NCBI GenBank assembly: GCA_050872785.1
Contig: JBNMHO010000002.1
Location: 75,081 to 139,080, forward strand
Length of the DNA: 64,000 nt
Direction: 5' to 3'
Source: UBA7862 sp050872785
GTDB lineage: Bacteria; Bacillota; Clostridia; Christensenellales; UBA1242
The position numbers were made by a program, and so were the translations under genes. The number at the start of each line of letters is the position of its first letter. The first letter of the stretch is position 1. This document shows positions 54,039-62,638 of this stretch, piece after piece. The notes beneath the pieces were generated by a model that was not told the DNA's origin, did not search any database, and worked only from the letters and a program-made list of their open reading frames with translations.

Positions 54039-54413
54039 TTACAATCTTAGATTTGTAATAAATGATGCTGATTCTGCGTCTGGGTTTTTTACGCCGATGT
54101 AGTCTGTGATGGAGTTCATAACGTCAGGGAAGAATGTAAATATTACAATCACTGCACACACAACAAGGAAAACAAGTTTTGCAATGTTGCCTTTGTCCCA
54201 AACTGCACTAAGCCCAACAAGAATCATAAGGGAAATTGGCGCATAAATTCCAACATATTTTATGATAAGATACACCGTTCCTTCCGTTGGCAAGAACCCG
54301 CCTGGCACATAGTGATTGACAATAAGCAAAGCATATCGCAAAATCATTATAACTGCCACCAGTTGTCCAAGTCCATTTAACAAATCTCTAAATGAATTGT
54401 TTTCGTCACTCAT
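54039..54413 (-). CDS. Small three-TM membrane protein of unknown function
   Basis: A 124-residue protein. A short acidic N-terminus (MSDENNSF) is followed by hydrophobic helices at about residues 13-33, 47-66 and 74-92 and a polar C-terminus with VKNPDAESASFITNL. ATG 54413 is preferred, with GAGAGGTG about 7 nt upstream; an in-frame GTG at 54422 overlaps that site. A good promoter lies at 54441-54470. I do not recognise a family. It is a single-gene transcript convergent with the U32 gene. Confidence 0.75.
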   Translation of the reverse strand: MSDENNSFRDLLNGLGQLVAVIMILRYALLIVNHYVPGGFLPTEGTVYLIIKYVGIYAPISLMILVGLSAVWDKGNIAKLVFLVVCAVIVIFTFFPDVMNSITDYIGVKNPDAESASFITNLRL

Positions 54414-54440
54414 TCTTTTCACCTCTCTTTTATTATAAAT

Positions 54441-54470
54441 ATAATATCAGATATTTGCAATCTTTGTCAA
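54441..54470 (-). promoter_or_regulatory. Promoter of the small membrane protein gene
   Basis: On the minus strand, TTGACA (54465-54470), an 18-nt spacer and TATTAT (54441-54446), with TGA before the -10. The rest of the 54471-54754 spacer is AT-rich and shows nothing I can name apart from the AAGGAGAG site of the next gene. Confidence 0.65.
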
Positions 54471-54754
54471 TTTTTTATTCAAAAAAATTATAAAAAACGC
54501 AATTTTTGTTCAAATTGCTCAATTTTTGTGGACAGAAAGTCGATTTTGGAGTATATTTTTGTTGTAAAAGGTTGTTTTGTTGCAATTATTTCAGCAATAT
54601 GTTGAGTGTAAGTTTATTCAAAATAGTAAAAGCAATAATAAAACAACCCCAAAAAACAACTGAAGAAGGTAACCAAAGATAAATAACTAAGGATAAACAA
54701 CTAAAAAAGAATAACAAAAAAATGAAATAAAAAAACAATGCAAGGAGAGAAGAA

Positions 54755-55141
54755 ATGGATAATTGTATTTTTTGCAAAATAATTGCGGGTGAAGCCCCAT
54801 GCTACAAGGTTTATGAAGACGAAGATGTGCTTGCGTTTTTGGACATTGAGCAAAAAGATTATGGTCACACAATCGTTGTGCCAAAGGTGCATTTTACAAA
54901 CTCGCTTGACTGCAGAGAAGATGTTTATACAAAGGTTGCTGTAGTTGCAAAGCGTCTTGCAAAACATTATGTAGAGCATTGTGACTTTGGCGGGGCAGTT
55001 ATATTCAATCTTAACAACAAAGAAGCACTGCAGTCTGTTTTTCACTTACATTTCCATGTTGTTCCAAAGGGCGAAAAGACGGGCAACTCTAACCCAAAAA
55101 CGCCACTTGACGAGCAGGCAAAAAGACTGTTTTTGAAATAA
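54755..55141 (+). CDS. HIT family nucleotide-binding hydrolase
   Basis: A 128-residue HIT-superfamily protein (HINT/Hit type), expected to hydrolyse purine nucleotide phosphoramidates or dinucleotides in the cytosol. The zinc-binding CIFC (residues 4-7) starts the protein, as in most HINT-like members. HTIVVPKVHF is the first active-site strand, and HLHFHVVP (97-104) holds the HxHxH catalytic triad motif. AAGGAGAG precedes the ATG. Its own terminator lies 73 nt downstream. No clear promoter was found upstream. Confidence 0.93.
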   Translation: MDNCIFCKIIAGEAPCYKVYEDEDVLAFLDIEQKDYGHTIVVPKVHFTNSLDCREDVYTKVAVVAKRLAKHYVEHCDFGGAVIFNLNNKEALQSVFHLHFHVVPKGEKTGNSNPKTPLDEQAKRLFLK

Positions 55142-55213
55142 AGGCACAATCGACAAAAAAAGTATAAAACGAGCAAAATTAGATAATTTGAAGCAAAAAA
55201 ACAGAAATAATTT

Positions 55214-55248
55214 GAGGACTTTTAATTGCAAAAGCCCTCTATTTTTTT
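55214..55248 (+). terminator. Rho-independent terminator of the HIT gene
   Basis: GAGG and CTTTT (55214-55223) pair with AAAAG and CCTC (55230-55239) with one A-C mismatch, followed by a T-rich run (TATTTTTTT). Confidence 0.8.
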
Positions 55249-55410
55249 CTACAATATTTTTTGTAAAATTGATAAAAATGCCGACTTGGATGTGTTGAAA
55301 AACAGTAAAAAATTAAATTAAATTTTGACTAATTTTGATAATAAATTGGTCAAAAATGTGCCAAAAATTGATAAAATCTGTAAAAAATGAAGCAAAAAGA
55401 GGTTAAAAAA

Positions 55411-57741
55411 ATGAAAAAAAGAGCAGTCAAGGAAAAAAATGAATTTAAAATAACGAAAGAAAGCAGCCTAGTTTTTATAGCAAAAATTGTTGGATATTTT
55501 GGACTTTTTTATCTGTTTTCAAAGGCAAAAGTTATGGGAAAACTTAGCCCTTGTTTTTATGGAATTTTTCTTGGGTTGTGCTTTGTTGGTGAAAGTCCTT
55601 TTTGTCTTGTGCCAAGTTTTTTCTTTGCAAATGCAATATCAAAAGGCGGGGCAAGTGGACTTATGTTTTCCATAATTTGCAGCGTTGTGGGAAGTGTTGT
55701 TTCTTATCTTTTCAAAAGAAAATGTAAACGTGTTCCAAACTATCTCGCAACTATTTTATCTTGCGTTTTGGGAGTGTGTTACATATATCTTAATGCCTCA
55801 ACATGGGGCGATGTGTATTATTGTTTGACAGATGTTATGCTTAACACATTATTTATGTTTTGTGTGCTAAATTTTATAAAAATTATTTCCGCAAGGAAAC
55901 TTAATCTTAACTTAAATGTTGATGAAATTGTGTGTGGGGCGCTTGTTCTGGCGATGATTTTCTGTGCGCTTCAAAATGTGAATAGTTACAGTTTTGACAT
56001 TGTGAAATTTGTGGGCTTTACACTGATTTTGTTTGCCACAAGCATTGCTCCAAGTTCGTTTGCGGTGGTGATGTCGGTGGTTATGGGACTAGGGTGTTTT
56101 CTTGCTGCGGGACAACTGGAATACACAACACTCTTTTGCATAACGGCAGTGTTTTGTTATGTGTTCAAAAAGCAAAACAAAGTGTTCAGTGTAATAGCAC
56201 TTTTGTGTGTTGATGTGTCGCTCGGACTTTTCTTGAATTTGTTTGGCGAATACAACATTTGGAGCATTGTTTCAAGTGTTGCTGCAGGCATTGTTTTCCT
56301 TGCGGTGCCAAGCGGAATTACATCAAAGTGGAGTGCAAAAATGTTTGTTAAAAAAGAAGAAAATACGCTTAAAAATATGCTCAATCAGAACAAACTTCAA
56401 ACAAGCAAAAAACTACTTTGGACGGCGGAAGTATTTTATGAAATGGATAAGAGTTTTAGAAATATGGTCAAAGGCTCGCTTGATAGCAAAAGCGCAAAGG
56501 AAATGATTGCAAACGAACTCATAAGAAGCAACTGCGACAGTTGTCCGCAACGGTCAAGATGTTTAAAAGGTTTTTCAGGCGAACATAAAAAGGTTTTTGA
56601 CTCGCTTACAAACTCGGGCTTTGAAAAGGGTAAGGTAGGGCTTATTGACTTTCCAAGTTTTCTTACCAATCGTTGCAGTAAACTTAACCAAATTGTGACG
56701 GGTCTTAACAGCCTTCTTGAAGACTATAGGTCATATGCAAAACTCAATCAAGATTTGGACAGCAGCAAACTTCTTATTGCAGAACAATTAAAAGGCATTT
56801 CAAATGTTCTTACAAATTTGTCAAAAGAGTCAAAAGAAACAGTCTGTATGGATACAAAGTTTGAAAAACAAATTATGGAAACTTTGACCTATAACGACAT
56901 TGTGCCAAGTGAGGTTGTGTGTTTTGAAAAAGATGAAAAAACAACAGTCGTGTCGATGATTTTGCGTGCGGTGGATTTTGACAACGAAAAAATTGCAAAA
57001 ATTTTAAGTTCTATTTTCCCAAGCAAAATGGTGCTTGACGAAGTGCTTCCAAGTGAGGAAAGTTTGCTTACATATGTTTCCTACAAAACAGCCCCAACAT
57101 ATGACATGGCAGTGGGCATTGCAAGTGCAATAAAGGGCGGGAATATGACAAGTGGAGACACTCATTCCTTAACAAAACTTGGTGGCGAAAAATTTATGCT
57201 TGCAATTTGTGACGGCATGGGGTCGGGCGAAAAAGCTCATAGAAAAAGTGAAACTTCTATTAACATAATTGAAAACTTTTATAAAGCGGGCTATGATGAC
57301 CAAACAATTTTGTCAAGTGTAAACAACCTTTTGAACCTTGACGGGGATAATGTCTTTTCGGCACTTGACGTGAGCGTTGTTGACCTTAAAAACGGTGAAG
57401 CAGATTTTATAAAACAAGGGGCAACAGTTGGGTTTATAAAAGGAACAGAAGGTGTGAGCAAAATTGAAAGCAACAGCCTTCCACTTGGAGTGCTTGACGA
57501 AGTGACCCCTCGTGTGACAAAAACTGTCTTAAGCCCCGAAGATTATGTTGTTATGTTAAGTGACGGAGTGGTGGACAGTTTGGGGGAAGAAGGTGTGATA
57601 GAATTTTTGCAAAACACAAATGCAAAGGGCGCACAAGAAATGGCAGACAACCTTTTAACCTGTGCCAAAAAAGCCCAAAAGAACTATCCCCAAGACGATA
57701 TGACCGTCCTTGTAGGAAAATTGTTTTACTCCTATGCCTAA
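55411..57741 (+). CDS. spoIIE: Stage II sporulation protein E (SpoIIE serine phosphatase)
   Basis: A 776-residue membrane phosphatase. About ten hydrophobic helices occupy residues 20-320. A central soluble region follows with the NCDSCPQRSRCLKGF cysteine cluster typical of clostridial SpoIIE. The C-terminal PP2C domain contains TSGDTHSLTKLGGEKFMLAI and CDGMGSGEKAHRKSE (near residue 600), then VVMLSDGVVDSLGEEG and a DDMTVLVGKL ending with the metal-binding Asp pair. SpoIIE dephosphorylates SpoIIAA to release sigma-F in the forespore and also acts at the polar septum. The start at 55411 is preferred, with AGAGG 8-9 nt upstream; an in-frame ATG at 55387 has no site. spoIIE followed by tilS is a conserved order in spore formers. 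A TGTTGAAAA near 55290 resembles a Spo0A box with one mismatch. Confidence 0.93.
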   Translation: MKKRAVKEKNEFKITKESSLVFIAKIVGYFGLFYLFSKAKVMGKLSPCFYGIFLGLCFVGESPFCLVPSFFFANAISKGGASGLMFSIICSVVGSVVSYLFKRKCKRVPNYLATILSCVLGVCYIYLNASTWGDVYYCLTDVMLNTLFMFCVLNFIKIISARKLNLNLNVDEIVCGALVLAMIFCALQNVNSYSFDIVKFVGFTLILFATSIAPSSFAVVMSVVMGLGCFLAAGQLEYTTLFCITAVFCYVFKKQNKVFSVIALLCVDVSLGLFLNLFGEYNIWSIVSSVAAGIVFLAVPSGITSKWSAKMFVKKEENTLKNMLNQNKLQTSKKLLWTAEVFYEMDKSFRNMVKGSLDSKSAKEMIANELIRSNCDSCPQRSRCLKGFSGEHKKVFDSLTNSGFEKGKVGLIDFPSFLTNRCSKLNQIVTGLNSLLEDYRSYAKLNQDLDSSKLLIAEQLKGISNVLTNLSKESKETVCMDTKFEKQIMETLTYNDIVPSEVVCFEKDEKTTVVSMILRAVDFDNEKIAKILSSIFPSKMVLDEVLPSEESLLTYVSYKTAPTYDMAVGIASAIKGGNMTSGDTHSLTKLGGEKFMLAICDGMGSGEKAHRKSETSINIIENFYKAGYDDQTILSSVNNLLNLDGDNVFSALDVSVVDLKNGEADFIKQGATVGFIKGTEGVSKIESNSLPLGVLDEVTPRVTKTVLSPEDYVVMLSDGVVDSLGEEGVIEFLQNTNAKGAQEMADNLLTCAKKAQKNYPQDDMTVLVGKLFYSYA

Positions 57742-57951
57742 TTATATCTCTCCTATGGGAGAATTAAATACTAGAAATAGTCTTACACAACAAGTAAGAA
57801 AAAAAAGATATATTTTTCTGTTCTCGTAAAATAATTAGAGAAAAATTTTTAAACAAGCTGAGGAAAGTAAGCACTTTTTGCAATGTAATTATGAACTAGA
57901 GAAACACTCATTTTAAATAATGGCTTTCTAGGCTTTTTAAACTAAAAAAGA

Positions 57952-58151
57952 GAAAAGATATTCTTTCTTTTTGATACCCCAACACATGAGGATAGGAAAA
58001 GATATACTTGTTTTTTGACATTTCCTATATATGGGGATAAAAGAAAACATATACTCTTTTTTCTTTGATACTCTCTACACATAGGAACAAGAGAAAACAT
58101 ATACTCTTTTTTTCTTTGATATCCCCTCGCCCGACTGGGCGAGGGGATATC
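57952..58151. repeat. Four degenerate tandem repeats, the last with a perfect GC-rich hairpin
   Basis: Units starting GAAAAGATA / GAAAACATA at 57952, 57996, 58043 and 58093 (spacing 44, 47 and 50 bp) share an ATACTCTTTTTTCTTTGATA-like middle. The last two are nearly identical over about 29 bp. Each ends in a TATCC...GGATA type element. In the fourth it is a perfect 15-bp hairpin (58118-58132 with 58137-58151, loop GACT). The remaining spacer from 57742 to 57951 is AT-rich with only a short TCTCC/GGAGA hairpin after the spoIIE stop. Confidence 0.75.
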
Positions 58152-58161
58152 TCTCTTATAG

Positions 58162-58195
58162 CCTCCCCTAAGGAGGGGAGGTTTGGAGGGGTGAA
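58162..58195. repeat. GC-rich hairpin repeat CCTCCCCT-AAGG-AGGGGAGG
   Basis: CCTCCCCT (58162-58169) pairs perfectly with AGGGGAGG (58174-58181), followed by TTTGGAGGGGTGAA. The arrangement is like the repeat at 46618-46667 and stands out from the AT-rich surroundings. From 58196 to 58315 I see no further feature. Confidence 0.7.
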
Positions 58196-58315
58196 CTTGT
58201 TTTCTTCCTAAGAATTGTTTTTTGAAAAAAGTCTGTTTTTTCTTTAAGAAATATATTTTTTATATGAAATTGCATATAAAAACAATAAATTTCTAAAAAT
58301 TTTTGCATATAACTA

Positions 58316-58344
58316 TTGAATTTATTTAATTTTTGAGTTATACT
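58316..58344 (+). promoter_or_regulatory. Promoter of tilS, placed for a leaderless transcript
   Basis: TTGAAT (58316-58321), a 17-nt spacer, then TATACT (58339-58344). The expected start, about 7 nt downstream, coincides with the tilS ATG at 58352, which has no ribosome binding site. Confidence 0.6.
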
Positions 58345-58351
58345 TGCAATC

Positions 58352-59698
58352 ATGGAAAAAGAAGTTTACGAAGTTATCAAAAAAACAAAAATGTTTCATG
58401 CGGGAGATGTTGTGGGGGTTGCCGTTTCGGGCGGCGCAGACTCCATGGCTCTTTTGCACTTCTTGTTTGAAAACAAGGACAATTTGGATATTAGCGTTGT
58501 GGCAATCACAGTTGACCATATGCTCCGTGGCGAAAAGTCTATGGGTGATGCGTTGTTTGTGAGGACTTGGTGCAAAGAACATGGAATTCCTTGCCTTGTT
58601 TTTACTGTTGATGCGGGAAGAATTGCAAGCGAAAGAAGTGTTGGAATTGAAGACGGTGCAAGGCAAGCAAGATATGAAGTGTTTGAAAGACTTTTGAAGG
58701 AAAACAAAGTTGACAAAATTGCTCTTGCACATCACAAAGGCGACCAAGCGGAAACAATTCTTATGCACATTTTGCGTGGAGCTGGGCTAAGTGGTGCTGG
58801 CGGAATGGACTATATTAGAAATAATTATGTCAGACCTTTCCTTGATGTGTCAAAAGACGATATTGTGCGTTACTGCGGGTCAAATTTTGTTGAATATGTG
58901 GAAGATGAAACAAACAGCGACATAACATACAACAGAAACTATCTTAGGAATGTTGTCATTCCAGAACTTAAAAAACGTTGGGAAGGGGCAGAAAACAACA
59001 TTGTTCAATTTGGCAAAAGTTGCAGAGAAGACAATGAATATATTTTAAGTCACACAAGCCATGACGGAATTATCATTATGGGCGACATAGCAAAAGTTCC
59101 GCTTATCTACTTCCATTATGCCAAAAGTGTTTCTTCAAGAATAATCTTTGACGCACTTTCAAAAATAAATGTTACAAAGGATATTGAAAGAAAACATATC
59201 GACATGATTTTTGACCTAGCAGAAAGCGAAAATGGCAAAAAAATTAACCTTCCAAACGGACTTGTTGCACAAAGAGAATACGACTATATCACTCTTTATA
59301 AAACCCAAAAGAAAATTATTTCAGAAGTGTTCCCAATAAAAACTGGCAAAACTGACTTTGCGGGAATTTATGAAATTTCTGTAAAACGCACAAATAAACT
59401 TGAACCAAGAGAAAATGCTCTTATGATTGACGCCAAAAAAGTGCCAGAAAATGCAGTTTGGCGTGTTAGAAAAGCAGGGGATAGTTTTACAAAATTTGGC
59501 GGCGGGACAAAAACTCTCAAGAATTATCTTATCGACAAGAAAATTCCTCTTCGAGTAAGGGAAACATTGCCTGTCCTTGCAAGCGGAAATGAAATTTTGT
59601 GTATCTTGGGCGTTGAGATTAGTGACAAAGTTAAACTTGACGAAGAAACAAAATTTGCTTATGTCATTTCTAACAAGGCAATTCAAAACAAAAAGTAA
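58352..59698 (+). CDS. tilS: tRNA(Ile)-lysidine synthase
   Basis: A 448-residue cytosolic enzyme. It converts C34 of the CAT-anticodon tRNA-Ile to lysidine with ATP and lysine so that it reads AUA. The PP-loop ATP site is SGGADSMA (residues 26-33). ITVDHMLRGEKS, GIEDGARQARYEVFERL, ALAHHKGDQAETILMHILRGAG and the DETNSDITYNRNYLRNVVIPEL stretch are typical TilS motifs. The C-terminal domain (RKAGDSFTKFGGGTKTLKNYLIDKKIPLRVRE) matches TilS_C. No ribosome binding site is seen before the ATG; the promoter position suggests a leaderless mRNA. It lies downstream of spoIIE as in many clostridia. The enzyme assignment is secure. Confidence 0.95.
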   Translation: MEKEVYEVIKKTKMFHAGDVVGVAVSGGADSMALLHFLFENKDNLDISVVAITVDHMLRGEKSMGDALFVRTWCKEHGIPCLVFTVDAGRIASERSVGIEDGARQARYEVFERLLKENKVDKIALAHHKGDQAETILMHILRGAGLSGAGGMDYIRNNYVRPFLDVSKDDIVRYCGSNFVEYVEDETNSDITYNRNYLRNVVIPELKKRWEGAENNIVQFGKSCREDNEYILSHTSHDGIIIMGDIAKVPLIYFHYAKSVSSRIIFDALSKINVTKDIERKHIDMIFDLAESENGKKINLPNGLVAQREYDYITLYKTQKKIISEVFPIKTGKTDFAGIYEISVKRTNKLEPRENALMIDAKKVPENAVWRVRKAGDSFTKFGGGTKTLKNYLIDKKIPLRVRETLPVLASGNEILCILGVEISDKVKLDEETKFAYVISNKAIQNKK

Positions 59699-59713
59699 AA
59701 TCTTTAAAAAAAG

Positions 59714-59860
59714 TTATCAACAAGAACAAAATTTTATAATATTCACGCTTATGCATAAAGCAAAACAGAAAATAGACGAAAATTGAATAAAAGTTTGAAT
59801 TTTTACTCAATTTGGTGAATAAATACACAGTTATGCACAAAAGTTATCCACTTATCCACA
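59714..59860. promoter_or_regulatory. DnaA-box cluster between tilS and gerA
   Basis: All on the plus strand: TTATCAACA (59714-59722, one mismatch), TTATGCATA (59749-59757, one mismatch), TTATGCACA (59831-59839, fits TTATNCACA), TTATCCACT (59844-59852, one mismatch) and TTATCCACA (59852-59860, exact). The last three lie within 30 bp. A perfect Spo0A-box-like TTCGACA (minus-strand TGTCGAA) lies at 59906-59912. Confidence 0.55.
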
Positions 59861-59931
59861 ATTTGACAACGCAAACATTGTTACAAGCGACATTTTATAC
59901 ATTGTTTCGACATTAAATTGCATGGGCTTGG

Positions 59932-59961
59932 TGGATAATTTTTTTTATCATTTGCATACTA
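59932..59961 (+). promoter_or_regulatory. Sigma-G (forespore) type promoter of the ger operon
   Basis: TGGATA (59932-59937), a 17-nt spacer, then CATACTA (59955-59961). The sigma-G consensus in Bacillus is TGAATA-N17/18-CATACTA, so the match is 12 of 13 positions. The start would fall on or next to ATG 59967. Confidence 0.7.
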
Positions 59962-59966
59962 CATTT

Positions 59967-61424
59967 ATGGATACTTTGACCGCTGCCGAAAGGGCAGAAA
60001 AATTTAAAAACTTAAATTGTCAAAATGAAGATGTTATTATAAAGACAATAACTGTTGGTGGCAAAAATATGTCACTTGTTTTTGTTGACGAAATTGCAAA
60101 CCAGCAAGAAATAAATAAGAGCATTGTCGAGCCACTGTCACTTTATAAAGGTAAAAAGTTTTCGCTTGAGGACTTGCAAAATTCGGTGGTCTTTCTTTGC
60201 AATGGAGAAATTTTGCCAGAAACTGACGCACTTGAAAAACTGCTTAGGGGTTTTGCAATTTTGTTTGTTGACGGGGAAGAAGAAACTCTTTGTTTTAACA
60301 CAGTCTTTTATGAAGGGCGAAGTGTAGAAGAACCACCAACTTCCACCGTTATAAGTGGACCTCGTGAGGGCTTTACGGAAGTTTTGCGAACCAATGTTGC
60401 TTTGATTAGAAAAAGATGTCCGTCAAAAAATTTGAAGATTGAAGAACTTGTTTTGGGAAGCAGGACAAAAACAAGAGTAAATCTAATCTATTTCAGCGAC
60501 ATTGCAAAAAATGAAGTTGTAAAGGAAATTAAGGATAAATTAAATTCCGTTGAAATTGATGGGGTGATTGATAGTTATTATGTAACAAAACTTTTGGAAA
60601 ATAGACCAAATTCCATTTTTAATCAAGTGGGGAATTGCGAAAAGCCAGACGTCGCGTGTGCAAAACTTCTTGAGGGGAGAGTTGTTATTCTTGTTGACGG
60701 CACGCCAGTTGCACTTACTGTGCCATATCTATTTTTTGAGGACTTTCAAAGTAGCAATGACTACTATTCTGACGCTCATCGTGCAACTGCTCTTAGGATT
60801 ATTCGTGTTATGGGAATTTTTATTTCAATTTTTCTCCCCGGCATGTATATTGCACTTCAACTTTATCACTACAAAGTGTTGCCGATAAAGTTTCTTGTAA
60901 CTATTGTCAACACTACTCAAAATTTGCCACTCAATCCGTTTTTGGAAATATTCTTTATCATAGTCCTGTTTGACATTTTGTTTGAGGCAAGTGTTCGCAT
61001 GCCGAAGTATCTGGGCATGGCAATTTCCATTGTTGGTGCATTGATTTTGGGTGACACGGCAGTCAAGGCAGGACTTGTAAGCCCACCTGGGGTTATGATT
61101 GTTGCACTAAGTGCGATAACTGTTTATATCATTCCAAATCAAAGTTTACAAATTTCACTTTTGCGAATTGCCTTTGCAATAATTGGTGGCACGCTGGGCT
61201 TTCATGGCATTGTGTTGGGACTTATTTTTATAATATCTTATCTTTGCAATATGGATAGTTTCAAAACACCATTTTTCGCTCCATATGCTCCATACATTCC
61301 TAAAGACCAAAAGGACTTTGTGCTTAAAGACTCGCTTGTCGCCATGAAAACAAGGCCAAAGAGTATCCCACACAAAAAGGACATTAGGCTTGTTATGAAA
61401 GATAAAGACAAGGGGGAGAAATAA
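59967..61424 (+). CDS. gerA: Spore germination receptor subunit A (GerA family)
   Basis: A 485-residue protein of the GerA/GerKA family, subunit A of the nutrient receptor in the inner spore membrane. The soluble N-terminal half has DVIIKTITVGGKNMSLVFVD and SVVFLCNGEI, then the conserved GPREGFTEVLRTNVALIRKR and ELVLGSRTKTRVNLIYFSDIA. Membrane helices follow from about residue 275 (GIFISIFLPGMYIAL), and NTTQNLPLNPFLEIFFI and VGALILGDTAVKAGLVSPPGVMIV are family signatures. ATG 59967 is chosen because a sigma-G promoter ends just before it and the N-terminus then has normal length; an in-frame ATG at 59922 would lie upstream of that promoter. No ribosome binding site precedes either start. The stop overlaps gerB by one base. 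Confidence 0.92.
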   Translation: MDTLTAAERAEKFKNLNCQNEDVIIKTITVGGKNMSLVFVDEIANQQEINKSIVEPLSLYKGKKFSLEDLQNSVVFLCNGEILPETDALEKLLRGFAILFVDGEEETLCFNTVFYEGRSVEEPPTSTVISGPREGFTEVLRTNVALIRKRCPSKNLKIEELVLGSRTKTRVNLIYFSDIAKNEVVKEIKDKLNSVEIDGVIDSYYVTKLLENRPNSIFNQVGNCEKPDVACAKLLEGRVVILVDGTPVALTVPYLFFEDFQSSNDYYSDAHRATALRIIRVMGIFISIFLPGMYIALQLYHYKVLPIKFLVTIVNTTQNLPLNPFLEIFFIIVLFDILFEASVRMPKYLGMAISIVGALILGDTAVKAGLVSPPGVMIVALSAITVYIIPNQSLQISLLRIAFAIIGGTLGFHGIVLGLIFIISYLCNMDSFKTPFFAPYAPYIPKDQKDFVLKDSLVAMKTRPKSIPHKKDIRLVMKDKDKGEK

Positions 61425-62638
61425 TGAAAAAACTTGTTTCCACAAGGCAACTTGTTTTGACTCTTATAATAAGCCTTATAACCCTAAAAGGACTTTTGCT
61501 TCCCACCCTTATGGCAAAGGACTTGGGACGAGATAGTTATATTTTTGCCCTTATTTTGCTCCTTGCAGATTTTTTGGTACTACTTAGTTTTTTATTCATA
61601 ATGAAGAAATTTCCCGAGCAGTCGTTTTTTGAAATTTTAAAAACTCTTTTTGGCACTGTTTTTGCAAAGATAATAATGTTTTTCTTCTTTTGCTTTTTCT
61701 TTGTAAAGTGTTGCATAATCTTTCAAGCAAACTTTGTTTATCTTAATGAAAATTTATACACAACATTCAACTGGCTGGTGTTTGCTGTGCCAATTTTATT
61801 TACTGTTGTGGCGTGTGCTATGCGTGGGGTGACGGCGTTTGCTCGCTTGATAGAATTTTTTGCCCCAGTTATACTTTTTGGCGTATTTGTTTCCATGGGG
61901 GCGGGGGCATTGTCGGCAGATTTTTCCAACCTTCTTCCGTTTATGGAGTTTGGCTTCGGGAAACTGCCTCATGTGTTTTCATATGCCATGTGGTTTGGCG
62001 ACTATCTAATTATGATGGTCTTTTTTGGCAATATAAAAATGACTAAAAAGTTTAATATGAGGGTTATACTTTCAATTCTTGGGGCGATTGCGGGTGTTGT
62101 TGCATTTGTTGCAATATTTTATAGCGTCCACAACTACAACACCATTTGCCACACCAATGCCATTTCGGATATGCTTCAAACTATGCCACTGTCGTCTGAC
62201 GTGGGGAGTTTTGACTGGATACTCATTATCCTTTGGGACATTTCTCTTTTCCTATTTTTCACCATGAATGTTTTGGGGGCGTTTTACAGTTTTAGAATGG
62301 CTATTTGCGACAAATTCCACATTCCAGTGGCAGTTATGATTGTTGTGCTTGTTTATGTGGCAAACAGAGTTGTGAATTTTGACATCTATCTTTCTGTTAA
62401 CCTTGTGCAAAAATACTTTTGGCAAGTGTCACTGGGGGTGCAATATGGGCTGCCATTTATAATATTTCTTTTCGCACTTTTCAAAAAACCAAAGGAAAAT
62501 GCTGACGAACAAGATGTATCAAGTGACAAGCGGGGAATGGAAGAAGTGAGCCTTGACGAAGGAGTTTTGAAAGGGCAAGAAAAGGTGGCGGGACTAAAGA
62601 TTGTGGGCGAGCAGTTTGAGCAAGGGGGCGAAAAATGA
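61424..62638 (+). CDS. gerB: Spore germination receptor subunit B (GerAB/ArcD/ProY permease family)
   Basis: A 404-residue polytopic membrane protein, the transporter-like subunit that binds the germinant in GerA-type receptors. About ten hydrophobic helices fill residues 8-365. The start STRQLVLTLIISLITLKGLLLPTLMAKDLGRDSYIFALI and the MKKFPEQSFFEILKTLFG segment are typical. A hydrophilic tail of about 45 residues (KENADEQDVSSDKRGMEEV onward) is longer than usual. GGGGGAG lies 8 nt before the ATG, and the start overlaps the gerA stop (TAATG). Its own stop overlaps gerC (ATGA). Translation of the three genes is therefore coupled. Confidence 0.92.
   Translation: MKKLVSTRQLVLTLIISLITLKGLLLPTLMAKDLGRDSYIFALILLLADFLVLLSFLFIMKKFPEQSFFEILKTLFGTVFAKIIMFFFFCFFFVKCCIIFQANFVYLNENLYTTFNWLVFAVPILFTVVACAMRGVTAFARLIEFFAPVILFGVFVSMGAGALSADFSNLLPFMEFGFGKLPHVFSYAMWFGDYLIMMVFFGNIKMTKKFNMRVILSILGAIAGVVAFVAIFYSVHNYNTICHTNAISDMLQTMPLSSDVGSFDWILIILWDISLFLFFTMNVLGAFYSFRMAICDKFHIPVAVMIVVLVYVANRVVNFDIYLSVNLVQKYFWQVSLGVQYGLPFIIFLFALFKKPKENADEQDVSSDKRGMEEVSLDEGVLKGQEKVAGLKIVGEQFEQGGEK

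Noticed and set aside
57952..58151. CRISPR array
   Set aside because: Period and repeats are similar in size to CRISPR units, but the repeats are degenerate, spacers are not unique sequences of constant length, and no cas gene is in the window.
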